Shown: positions 1-5,981, counted from the first letter of the stretch. The stretch is DNA of 7,345 nucleotides from Fidelibacterota bacterium (GCA_002694025.1 NZKX01000007.1:6404-13748); one strand, 5' to 3'. The notes: generated by a model from the sequence alone, not told the origin. A program made the numbers and translations.

Positions 1-885
1 TTGGTAATACTTGATGAGCCCGCAAGAATATTGACTCATTTTATTGTTTCAAGATTATTAAGTATTCCAATAATTTGGAATATCCACGCAGAGAATTCAA
101 TTGTCAAATATAAGATTTTATTTAAGTGGGTATATAAACTTTTTCTCAAGAATAAATTAACTGTCGTTTCAGATTCAAAATATATCTTGTCAAAGAATTT
201 AGCGTATATGAGAGAACACTTATCCCCAAGCTTTGAGGAGATCTCGATAGTGCATGCAACTGTAGACCTTAATAATTTTCTATCAATAAATAAAAGGTTG
301 AAAAGTAACCATCGCAAAGATAACGATATAATAATGGGTTCTGTTGGAAGATTAAACTGGGCCAAAGGATATGATCTTTTGATTAAAGCAATTAGTAATA
401 TAAAGGACGATTATCCAAATCTTCGCTTAAAAATAGTAGGTGATGGACCTTACAAAAATATGCTTGAGAAAATGATAGAAAAATATTGTCTTAAAGACAA
501 TATTTTCATTTTAGGCGAATTACATTATAGAGAAATAAATAAATTTTTATATTCTCTTGACTTATACATTCAACCTTCAATTTCGGAGGGATCACCAATT
601 ACTTTGAAAGAAGCAATGGCATCATCTCTTCCAATTCTAGCATCAACAGCTGGAGGAATTCCTGAGATTATTGAGCATAATCAAACAGGTATGCTTTTTG
701 AGAAGGAGAATGAAGTAGAGCTTGAAAAAGAACTAAGAAAATTTATTACTATGGATAAATCAATTAGGAGAAAGATGGGTCTAAAAGCACAAAAAAGTGC
801 TGCCTATCGTTTCGATATTAAAAAGACAACTTATGTTTTAAAGGATATATACAAGTCCGTAATTAAGAATAGCTATTCCAAATAA
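1..885 (+). CDS. GT4-family (GT-B fold) glycosyltransferase, 5' end missing
   Basis: This is the C-terminal 294 residues of a glycosyltransferase that transfers a sugar from a nucleotide-sugar donor to a glycan or lipid-linked acceptor on the cytoplasmic face of the inner membrane. Seen directly: the end of an N-terminal Rossmann domain (NIHAEN near residue 27), the domain linker, then the C-terminal donor-binding domain. The latter starts at GSVGRLNWAKG with the R117/K122 pair, continues through IVGDGP (145-150), and carries the EX7E motif as E196 and E204 in SEGSPITLKEA, followed by STAGGIPEII. Family members are usually 350-380 residues, so about 70-80 N-terminal residues lie upstream; the TTG at base 1 is the window edge, not a believable start. 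Its 3' end overlaps the opposing FkbM-like gene by 13 bp. Donor and acceptor cannot be read from sequence. A role in O-antigen or exopolysaccharide synthesis is inferred from the methyltransferase neighbour. Confidence 0.93.
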   Translation: MVILDEPARILTHFIVSRLLSIPIIWNIHAENSIVKYKILFKWVYKLFLKNKLTVVSDSKYILSKNLAYMREHLSPSFEEISIVHATVDLNNFLSINKRLKSNHRKDNDIIMGSVGRLNWAKGYDLLIKAISNIKDDYPNLRLKIVGDGPYKNMLEKMIEKYCLKDNIFILGELHYREINKFLYSLDLYIQPSISEGSPITLKEAMASSLPILASTAGGIPEIIEHNQTGMLFEKENEVELEKELRKFITMDKSIRRKMGLKAQKSAAYRFDIKKTTYVLKDIYKSVIKNSYSK

Positions 886-1610
886 AATAAAACATCACAT
901 TCGATTAATTTGCCATTTTTATGTTTCATTCTAAAGAAGTTAAAAATTCTATATTTGTTAGATCTAAGGAACCTTATAACCTCATCTAATTCTGATTGCC
1001 CTTCATAATTAGCGGCAATGGATATTTCTGTAAAAATTAATTTAATTTTTTTCTCTTCCAACATACGCTTAGCGCCTTTCAAAACTTTAATTTCATTGCC
1101 TTGAACATCTATTTTTAAAATGTCGATTTTTTTAATTTTCTTTTTTTGGCAATACTTGTCGATAGTTGTTATTTTAATTTTTACCTTCTTTTCCACCGAA
1201 AGTGGACTGCCCTTCCAAAATTCATTTGCATTTTTTGTTGGTTGTAATAGGGAGCTAGATCCTATATTCTTAGTAACATGCATTACTGCATCTTTTTCTA
1301 AAGAGTCCCCTATTGCAAAATTATTAGAAAAAGTTCTATCTGTATTCTTAAAACGATTATTAAGGATAGCATACGATTCATCAAAAGGTTCAAAAGCATG
1401 GATCCAAGATTTAGGAAAAGATGATTTAAATTGTTCAACGGTATCACCAACGAAAGCTCCAACATCAAAAATTACTGGTTGAGGATGATTTATTAAATCA
1501 CGAAAATGATAGAAGGGTTCTTTTAGGCTATTTGACTTTTCAGAAGTTCTATGAATTTCATACCCGAAATTTTTTATTAGTTTTGAAATATTATTTTTTA
1601 TTTTTTTCAT
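873..1610 (-). CDS. FkbM-family SAM-dependent methyltransferase
   Basis: Predicted S-adenosylmethionine-dependent O-methyltransferase of the FkbM type, which in surface-polysaccharide loci usually methylates sugar hydroxyls. Numbered from the upstream ATG at 1628, SAM motif I is VIFDVGAFVGDTV (52-64), the acidic motif is AFEP (78-81, E80), and the family-typical KIDVQGNE is at 172-179, followed by a VLKGA helix and a FTEIS strand. I prefer the start at 1610 (protein beginning MKKIKNN, 245 residues), because a short lysine-rich leader followed by a GYEI segment is typical of the family. The in-frame ATG at 1628 would add six residues (MILFSV). Neither start has a Shine-Dalgarno sequence. No transmembrane segment is visible, so it is probably cytoplasmic. 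It runs opposite to the glycosyltransferase and overlaps its 3' end, so the two are not co-transcribed although they probably serve the same glycan. The substrate is unknown. Confidence 0.9.
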   Translation of the reverse strand: MKKIKNNISKLIKNFGYEIHRTSEKSNSLKEPFYHFRDLINHPQPVIFDVGAFVGDTVEQFKSSFPKSWIHAFEPFDESYAILNNRFKNTDRTFSNNFAIGDSLEKDAVMHVTKNIGSSSLLQPTKNANEFWKGSPLSVEKKVKIKITTIDKYCQKKKIKKIDILKIDVQGNEIKVLKGAKRMLEEKKIKLIFTEISIAANYEGQSELDEVIRFLRSNKYRIFNFFRMKHKNGKLIECDVLFYLE

Positions 1611-1657
1611 GACACTAAATAAGATCATAGAAAACTGAATTATTTATTAAACATAAT

Positions 1658-1699
1658 CACTAGTGGATATATTAAAATTATTACTTTGAATACACTAGT
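1658..1699. repeat. Short direct repeat CACTAGT, two copies
   Basis: CACTAGT occurs at 1658-1664 and again at 1693-1699, start to start 35 bp apart, in the spacer upstream of the FkbM-like gene. The core ACTAGT is itself palindromic. A period of about 3.5 helical turns would put the copies on opposite faces of the DNA. Two 7-mers in AT-rich DNA may be coincidence. Confidence 0.25.
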
Positions 1700-1702
1700 A
1701 GA

Positions 1703-1736
1703 AAAATTGTTTAAAAACAATTTTAATCAATTAAAA
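1703..1736. repeat. Two overlapping perfect palindromes in AT-rich spacer
   Basis: Arms AAAATTGTTT (1703-1712) and AAACAATTTT (1715-1724) are perfect inverted repeats separated by two bases. The last four bases, TTTT, also begin a second perfect inverted repeat, TTTTAAT (1721-1727) and ATTAAAA (1730-1736), again separated by two bases. Because they share 1721-1724, the two hairpins would exclude each other. The arms are almost pure A/T, so RNA hairpins would be weak. The position, between the start of the methyltransferase gene and the tRNA promoter, fits a protein-binding site better than a terminator. Function is unknown. Confidence 0.4.
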
Positions 1737-1758
1737 TAAATCGTAATTAGGTAAGTGG

Positions 1759-1789
1759 TTGAAATCACTGCTCACTCTAGCTAATTTTG
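1759..1789 (+). promoter_or_regulatory. Probable promoter of the tRNA gene
   Basis: TTGAAA at 1759-1764 is followed, after 17 bases, by TAATTTTG at 1782-1789, an exact match to the TAnnTTTG -7 element known for Bacteroidota primary sigma factors. Transcription would start around 1794-1797, only a few bases before the mature tRNA 5' end at 1800. Read as a classical sigma-70 -10 box (TAATTT) the match is poor, so the Bacteroidota-like reading is preferred. Inferred from sequence only. Confidence 0.5.
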
Positions 1790-1799
1790 CTCCCGTTTT

Positions 1800-1872
1800 G
1801 GGCCCATAGCTCAACGGTTAGAGCAGCAGACTCATAATCTGTTGGTTCGGGGTTCGAATCCCTGTGGGCCCA
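1800..1872 (+). tRNA. tRNA with anticodon CAT, probably tRNA-Ile2 (lysidine type)
   Basis: A complete cloverleaf folds by eye. The acceptor stem is GGGCCCA with TGGGCCC (1800-1806, 1865-1871), the D stem GCTC/GAGC with an 8-base loop, and the anticodon stem GCAGA/TCTGT with loop CTCATAA (anticodon CAT at 1833-1835). A 5-base variable loop follows, then the T stem CGGGG/CCCTG with loop TTCGAAT and discriminator A at 1872. CCA is not encoded, so a nucleotidyltransferase must add it. The paired first base (G1-C72) and the lack of three G-C pairs in the anticodon stem rule out initiator tRNA-Met. Pairs C4-G69 and C5-G68, used by the lysidine synthetase TilS to recognise tRNA-Ile2, are present, and the short D loop also fits. 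Isoleucine (AUA codons) is therefore favoured over elongator methionine, without certainty. AUA is common in the genes here, so this tRNA would be heavily used. Confidence 0.95.
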
Positions 1873-1889
1873 CTTTATTAAAACAAAGA

Positions 1890-1919
1890 TTGTCTAGGTA
1901 TTGGTCCACATACTATATT
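1890..1919 (+). promoter_or_regulatory. Candidate promoter for the five-gene unit
   Basis: TTGTCT at 1890-1895 and TATATT at 1914-1919 are separated by 18 bases. The same region reads TATATTTA (1914-1921), one mismatch from TAnnTTTG. A start near 1926 would leave a leader of roughly 30 bases before the ATG at 1959. It lies 18 bases downstream of the tRNA, so read-through from the tRNA promoter is also possible, as no terminator hairpin is visible between them. Confidence 0.4.
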
Positions 1920-1958
1920 TATGTATCTTATACCCATCAAACATATTTCTGATTTAAA

Positions 1959-2999
1959 ATGAGATCAATATTTACCTCTATTTTGCTTAGTAGCTTTCTT
2001 TTTTCAATCCAAGGAGTTATCGTTTTCAATGATGAAACAATTATTGAAGGAGAGGTTAAAACAATTGATAATATATCTGTAGTTATTACTCCTCATGGGT
2101 TGAATTTCCCTGAAGAAATATTATTACAAAGTATTGATTCAGTAAAAGTAAATAATGGAATGATTCCTGTCGCGGATGGCAAGGTTTTTTTTTATTATAA
2201 AAATGGGGAATTTTCAGAAGCTGCACAAATCAAAAATACTCAAAAATTTAGCGATGAAGCTAGCTATGAATATGTTGAATATATATTAGTTCCCAACTGG
2301 AGTTTGAATTTTTATACTGGCTACCCTCTTCCTGCCCCGTTTAGAGGTTCATCATTCGAAGAGTTTGATAAAGGAAATATGCTATACGGGTTATCCTTGG
2401 GTAGCCCCTACGGATTTTTTGCTGGTGATTTTTATATGAATGTCATTGCAGAATTTGCATACTATAATTTCGAACAAACTAAAGGGGGGCCTAGTTTTGG
2501 AGGTCCAGCTTACCAAATTGGAGTAAGCCCTGGATTTTTCATTGGAAACACAAGCTTTAGTGTTACAGCGTGTACTGGTTTTTATACATCGGATGATTAT
2601 GATTCAGTCGGAGTAAGTGATGTCACTGGGGATATAATTTATAGTACAAAAAGTGATTTTAACTCTGGTTTTATTTTAGGTGGCAGCGTAGATATTCCGC
2701 TTGGAGAAATCGTTTTGGAAAAATACGGTTCGGTCCAACTTTTTAAACCACTTAATATTTTCATAGGACAATTTGTTGATTATAAAATTTTTGATGGCTT
2801 TAGACTTAGAGATATTGAAGCACAATTAAGTGCTTTTGAGATGAGAATAACTGGGCGTTCCAATCTTATTCAAAAAAGAAAAAATTCTGAAGGCCAAAAC
2901 CAGGCAACATATTGGATTGATATGGGTGTTTCTTTCGGATATGAATTTGATTACGGTGGACATCCAAAAATTCCAGACTGGCTTAAATGGCCATTCTAA
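1959..2999 (+). CDS. Secreted protein, probable outer-membrane beta-barrel, unknown function
   Basis: The protein has 346 residues and I do not recognise a named family. Residues 1-19 form a signal peptide (basic MRS, hydrophobic ILLSSFLFS, small residues before V20). Residues 20-66 (INDGxxIxGxV-like pattern: VFNDETIIEGEV, then SIDSVKV) resemble the small all-beta module that precedes many periplasmic or outer-membrane proteins. From about residue 105 to the end, alternating strands rich in aromatic residues and glycine (such as LNFYTGYPLPAPF, FYMNVIAEFAYYNF, SFGYEFDYGG) suggest an outer-membrane beta-barrel, and the last residue is phenylalanine, the usual terminal residue recognised by the BAM machinery. 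The start ATG follows an A-rich stretch with no Shine-Dalgarno sequence. It is the first of five packed co-directional genes. A nine-T run at 2185-2193 does not break the frame. A transporter or surface structural role cannot be decided. Confidence 0.85.
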   Translation: MRSIFTSILLSSFLFSIQGVIVFNDETIIEGEVKTIDNISVVITPHGLNFPEEILLQSIDSVKVNNGMIPVADGKVFFYYKNGEFSEAAQIKNTQKFSDEASYEYVEYILVPNWSLNFYTGYPLPAPFRGSSFEEFDKGNMLYGLSLGSPYGFFAGDFYMNVIAEFAYYNFEQTKGGPSFGGPAYQIGVSPGFFIGNTSFSVTACTGFYTSDDYDSVGVSDVTGDIIYSTKSDFNSGFILGGSVDIPLGEIVLEKYGSVQLFKPLNIFIGQFVDYKIFDGFRLRDIEAQLSAFEMRITGRSNLIQKRKNSEGQNQATYWIDMGVSFGYEFDYGGHPKIPDWLKWPF

Positions 3000-3028
3000 C
3001 TTTTTATGATAAATTTTATTTTAATAAA

Positions 3029-3946
3029 ATGATTAAATACTCATTCTTTTTACATTTATGTGCTTTTTCTTTTGCTCAAAACATATACCAGGGCGAAATA
3101 GGGTTTAATTATAATGGTACTGTAAGTGGATCTTTCACATCAATTTCCGGAGATTCATTAGTTACTGGACTAACAATAAACCAAGTTATAAATGATACGG
3201 CGCAGGTAATTATGGCTTCCATTACACAACAGGATCAAAATGAATTTGATTTGTTCCTAGCTGTTTTAAGAGATACTACGTTTCCAGTTCAGCCACGGAT
3301 ATGGGATATTCCTGGGGAAGGGGATGAAAGCAATCCCTTAAGCCTTGAAAGCATTATTGTTTTTATGCCTCAACTGGATTCCTCTTTTGTTGAAGATGTT
3401 TTTGAATTTTTCGATGATACCTCTGGGAATCAAGAACCCGATGAATTATTTAATGATATTTTTTCTTCACTTTCAAATAATTTATATATTGGTTTAGAAG
3501 GAAATTTAGGAATTGAGACAGCAACAGACTCAGTTTTGGTTGGAACATTTAATACCACAATGATTAAACCTGCTTTTTATTTTCCGCCACACACTATAAG
3601 CATTAGTGACGGAAGCTTTACACTAGAAAATGTAGATGCTCCTATATTAAATACTTACGATACTCCTACTGTAGCTTATCCTAATATTTACTTATTTCCG
3701 GCCTATCCAAACCCCTTTAATGCTAAAACCAAAATAAAGTTAAATATTAAAAACCCGATTGAGAATGCTTTAGTCAAAATATATAATTCAAATGGGCAAA
3801 AAATTAACAATTTATACTCTGGATCACTAGTATCTGGACTAAATAACTTTTACTGGGAACCAAAAAATAAGGCAAGCGGTGTGTATTTTTTCGTTATTGA
3901 AACTCCGTTTTCCATTCAATCTCAGAAACTACTATACTTAAAATAG
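3029..3946 (+). CDS. Secreted protein with type IX-like C-terminal sorting domain
   Basis: The protein has 305 residues and an unknown function. I chose the ATG at 3029 because it directly opens a signal peptide (MIKYSFFLHLCAFSFAQ, cleavage near A16/Q17). The in-frame ATG at 2987 would add 14 residues before it and overlap the preceding gene. Residues 18 to about 210 are acidic and beta-rich with no recognised catalytic motif (NYNGTVSGSFTSISGD early, ISISDGSFTLENV late). Residues 217-305 match the C-terminal sorting/FlgD-like Ig domain of FCB-group secreted proteins: PAYPNPFN, then VKIYNSNGQKI, a GLNNFYW strand, a KASGVYFF strand and the terminal QKLLYLK. In Bacteroidota such domains direct export by the type IX system and attachment to the surface. 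Whether this organism has that system cannot be seen here. It sits 29 bp after the barrel gene and directly abuts the DUF971 gene. Confidence 0.88.
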   Translation: MIKYSFFLHLCAFSFAQNIYQGEIGFNYNGTVSGSFTSISGDSLVTGLTINQVINDTAQVIMASITQQDQNEFDLFLAVLRDTTFPVQPRIWDIPGEGDESNPLSLESIIVFMPQLDSSFVEDVFEFFDDTSGNQEPDELFNDIFSSLSNNLYIGLEGNLGIETATDSVLVGTFNTTMIKPAFYFPPHTISISDGSFTLENVDAPILNTYDTPTVAYPNIYLFPAYPNPFNAKTKIKLNIKNPIENALVKIYNSNGQKINNLYSGSLVSGLNNFYWEPKNKASGVYFFVIETPFSIQSQKLLYLK

Positions 3947-4264
3947 ATGTCTGTAACCACTTTAAGCCATTTTGAGGTCTTAAACGATCTTCTCCTTCTA
4001 AAATGGGATAACAATTCTGAAAATGCGATACCTTTGAAGTCTATAAGAGACAATTGCCCTTGCGCACATTGCTCAGGCGAAACCGACGTTTTTGGGAATA
4101 TATATAAAGGCCCGCCTCAAATAATGAAGGAGGAAAGTTATCAACTTACGGGGATACAATCTATAGGGCACTATGCTATTCGTCCGTTTTGGAGAGATGG
4201 ACACTCAGATGGAATCTACTCCTTTGAATTTTTAAAAAAACTTTGTGAAACATTTGATAAATGA
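3947..4264 (+). CDS. DUF971 / GBBH-like N-terminal domain protein
   Basis: A 105-residue stand-alone DUF971 protein, the domain that also forms the N-terminal part of gamma-butyrobetaine hydroxylase. Seen directly: LKSIRDNCPCAHC (residues 30-42) with C37, C39 and C42, and the signature GHYAIRPFWRDGHSDGIYSFEFL (74-96, shown across two strands) with H86. In the human hydroxylase the equivalent three cysteines and one histidine bind zinc, so zinc binding is inferred here. The stand-alone bacterial protein has no established reaction; it is not an oxygenase by itself because the catalytic domain is absent. No signal peptide or membrane segment is visible, so it should be cytoplasmic, unlike all four co-directional neighbours. 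The ATG follows the previous TAG with no gap, and its TGA overlaps the next ATG (ATGA), so it is probably translated by coupling within the same message. Confidence 0.93.
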   Translation: MSVTTLSHFEVLNDLLLLKWDNNSENAIPLKSIRDNCPCAHCSGETDVFGNIYKGPPQIMKEESYQLTGIQSIGHYAIRPFWRDGHSDGIYSFEFLKKLCETFDK

Positions 4265-5202
4265 TGAACAAATTTTTCCTCGCCATTCTTTTTTTAAAAT
4301 TATTATTTGGAAAAACAACCTCCATTCAAGAAATTAAACTTAAAGGAATGATTACGGACCCTAAACAAGAAATTTCCGGAATGGATTGGTATAAAAATAA
4401 TCTTTTTTTACTACCCGAAAATTTAGGTGGATATCTTTTTACAGTCACCAAAAATGAAGTGCAAAATCAACTCGCTTCTATAAGAGAGGTAATCGAGCCA
4501 ACAAAAACAATATTTAATACTCCTAATTATTCCAAAATTATCCCAGGGTTTGACGGGTTTGAAGCTCTTGCCTTCGAAGGTGATAATGTATACGTTACAA
4601 TTGAAGCAGGCCAAAATGATATGATGACAAGTTATATTGTTTGGGGAAGTATCAACCCAAACTCGTATGAGATAACCATTCCTGAAAGTAACATTAAGAA
4701 ATTTGACACTCCTATTCAGATTGATAATATGAGTTATGAAAGTATAATTTACCATAAGAACAACCTGCTTTTAATGTATGAAGCAAATGGATCTAACCTT
4801 AGAAAAAATCCGTATCAGCTATCCGTATCTTTAAATGATTTCTCTATGAATAAAATCAAAGGCTCTAATATTGAGTACAGGATAACAGATGCAACAAAAG
4901 TAAAAAAAAATAAATTTTGGGCAATTAATTATTATTGGCCAGGTGATAAAAAAAGTTTAAACCCTGGAATAGATAAATTGAGTAAAGATAAAAAAGCTAA
5001 TTCCAGCAAAACAATTGAACGGTTAGTTGAATTTAAAATCAAAAAAAATCGTATAAGCTTAACTAATAAAAAACCAATCGAATTGACTTTAGAAGAGGGG
5101 GCTTCAAGAAATTGGGAATCTATTGTCCGATTTGGGAGATCGGGTTTTCTTATTGCAACTGATAAACATCCCAGAATGATCCTCGCATTTTTAAAGTTAT
5201 AA
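4261..5202 (+). CDS. Secreted probable beta-propeller protein, phytase-like/SdiA-regulated type
   Basis: The 313-residue protein has an N-terminal signal peptide (residues 1-17, FFLAILFLKLLFG). The body has repeated strands of the form found in beta-propellers. Examples are EISGMDWYKNNLFLLPEN (37-54), GFDGFEALAFEGDNVYVTIEA (96-116, written over a turn), a MSYESIIYHKNNLLLMYEAN segment, and a C-terminal blade NWESIVRF...GFLIATDKHPRMIL (from residue 284). The pattern of 'is this the relevant region, then evaluate and display' blades with conserved E/D in GFEALAF and NWESIV resembles the esterase-like phytase domain and SdiA-regulated families, but I see no catalytic signature that proves phosphatase activity. 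A lysine-rich insert lies near residues 230-265. Two start codons are in tandem (4261 and 4264); the first overlaps the upstream TGA by 4 bp. The nuclease gene follows 24 bp later. Substrate and activity are unknown. Confidence 0.8.
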   Translation: MMNKFFLAILFLKLLFGKTTSIQEIKLKGMITDPKQEISGMDWYKNNLFLLPENLGGYLFTVTKNEVQNQLASIREVIEPTKTIFNTPNYSKIIPGFDGFEALAFEGDNVYVTIEAGQNDMMTSYIVWGSINPNSYEITIPESNIKKFDTPIQIDNMSYESIIYHKNNLLLMYEANGSNLRKNPYQLSVSLNDFSMNKIKGSNIEYRITDATKVKKNKFWAINYYWPGDKKSLNPGIDKLSKDKKANSSKTIERLVEFKIKKNRISLTNKKPIELTLEEGASRNWESIVRFGRSGFLIATDKHPRMILAFLKL

Positions 5203-5226
5203 AAGAACTGTAAAAAAGTTAGTCAT

Positions 5227-5979
5227 ATGATAAAAATAATCCTTACTTACACTTTCTTATCGTCATTTTTGTTAGGTTGGGGGAAAACAGGGCATAGAAT
5301 TGTAGGTGAAATTGCTGAAAAATACTTAACAAAAAATGCAAAATTTCAGATAAAAAAGCTTATGGGGCATCATGATCTTTCTAGATTAAGCAATTGGGCG
5401 GATGAAATTAAGTCAGATCCCAACTGGAAAATAGCAAATGATTGGCATTGGTGTACTATTCCAGACGGGGAAATTTACGAAAAAGATAAATATTCTGGAA
5501 AAGCAGTTGAAAAAATAAATGAGTTTGTAAAAGTTTTGAAAGATAAAAAATCAAATAAAGAAGACAAACAAATAGCTCTAAAGTTTCTAGTTCACTTAAT
5601 CGGTGACCTACACCAACCTATGCATGTTGGTAATGGTCTGGACAGAGGTGGAAATGATGTGAAGCTAAAATGGTTTAATGCCCCAACTAACCTTCATAGG
5701 ATCTGGGATTCTGATTTAATTAATCTTCAAGAACTAAGCTATTCAGAGTATTCTAACTACCTCTTACTTGATGAAGACAGAGGTAAAATTAGAAAATGGC
5801 AAGGAGATGATGTGCTTACATATATTCATGAGTCAAGAGATCTAAGGACCCAATGTTACGATTTTTCGGGAGAAAATCTGAAGTGGGAATATTTCTATAA
5901 AAATAAGGCTTTGCTAGAAAAAAGATTAATGCAGGGCGGAGTTCGTTTATCTGGAGAATTAAATCGAATATTTAAATAG
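5227..5979 (+). CDS. Secreted S1/P1 zinc nuclease
   Basis: A 250-residue secreted phosphodiesterase that cleaves single-stranded DNA and RNA to 5'-mononucleotides with a three-zinc centre and may also remove 3'-phosphates. All nine expected ligands are visible: W18 (the mature N-terminal residue, in GWGKTGHRIVGEIAE), H23, D59 (SNWAD), H74 (DWHW), H123 and D127 (HLIGDLHQPMH), H133, H157 and D161 (NLHRIWD). The signal peptide is residues 1-17; cleavage must fall exactly before W18, because that residue's amino group binds zinc. Position -1 is Gly but -3 is Leu, which is a poor signal-peptidase match. The mature protein has only two cysteines, C76 and C210, which could form a disulfide in the oxidising periplasm. 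At about 233 mature residues it is somewhat shorter than fungal P1. It is the last of the five-gene unit and stops 2 bp before the converging gpmA. A role in scavenging nucleic-acid phosphate is inferred. Confidence 0.95.
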   Translation: MIKIILTYTFLSSFLLGWGKTGHRIVGEIAEKYLTKNAKFQIKKLMGHHDLSRLSNWADEIKSDPNWKIANDWHWCTIPDGEIYEKDKYSGKAVEKINEFVKVLKDKKSNKEDKQIALKFLVHLIGDLHQPMHVGNGLDRGGNDVKLKWFNAPTNLHRIWDSDLINLQELSYSEYSNYLLLDEDRGKIRKWQGDDVLTYIHESRDLRTQCYDFSGENLKWEYFYKNKALLEKRLMQGGVRLSGELNRIFK

Positions 5980-5981
5980 TA

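Noticed and set aside
36..365. Open frame of 109 codons on the minus strand inside the glycosyltransferase
   Set aside because: No family motif is visible, and it lies wholly antisense to a gene with clear GT4 motifs.
1120..1482. Open frame of 120 codons on the plus strand inside the FkbM-like gene
   Set aside because: It is antisense to the SAM-binding and KIDVQGNE motifs of a convincing methyltransferase and has no recognisable features of its own.
1703..1724. Palindrome read as a Rho-independent terminator
   Set aside because: The stem is almost all A/T, and no gene on either strand ends nearby: the methyltransferase starts on one side and the tRNA on the other.
1873..1958. Hidden small gene or riboswitch between the tRNA and the first gene of the five-gene unit
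   Set aside because: It is only 86 bases, AT-rich, with no conserved fold or open frame; it is explained by promoter elements and a short leader.
2185..2193. Nine-T run as a possible frameshift or programmed slippage site
   Set aside because: The same frame stays open with consistent protein character on both sides, and no alternative product is evident.
2987..3028. Upstream in-frame ATG for the sorting-domain protein
   Set aside because: It would add 14 residues before a good signal peptide and overlap the preceding gene by 13 bp; the ATG at 3029 begins the signal peptide directly.
4423..4755. Open frame of 110 codons on the minus strand
   Set aside because: Antisense to the propeller gene, which is fixed by its overlap with the DUF971 stop; the translation looks like non-coding sequence.
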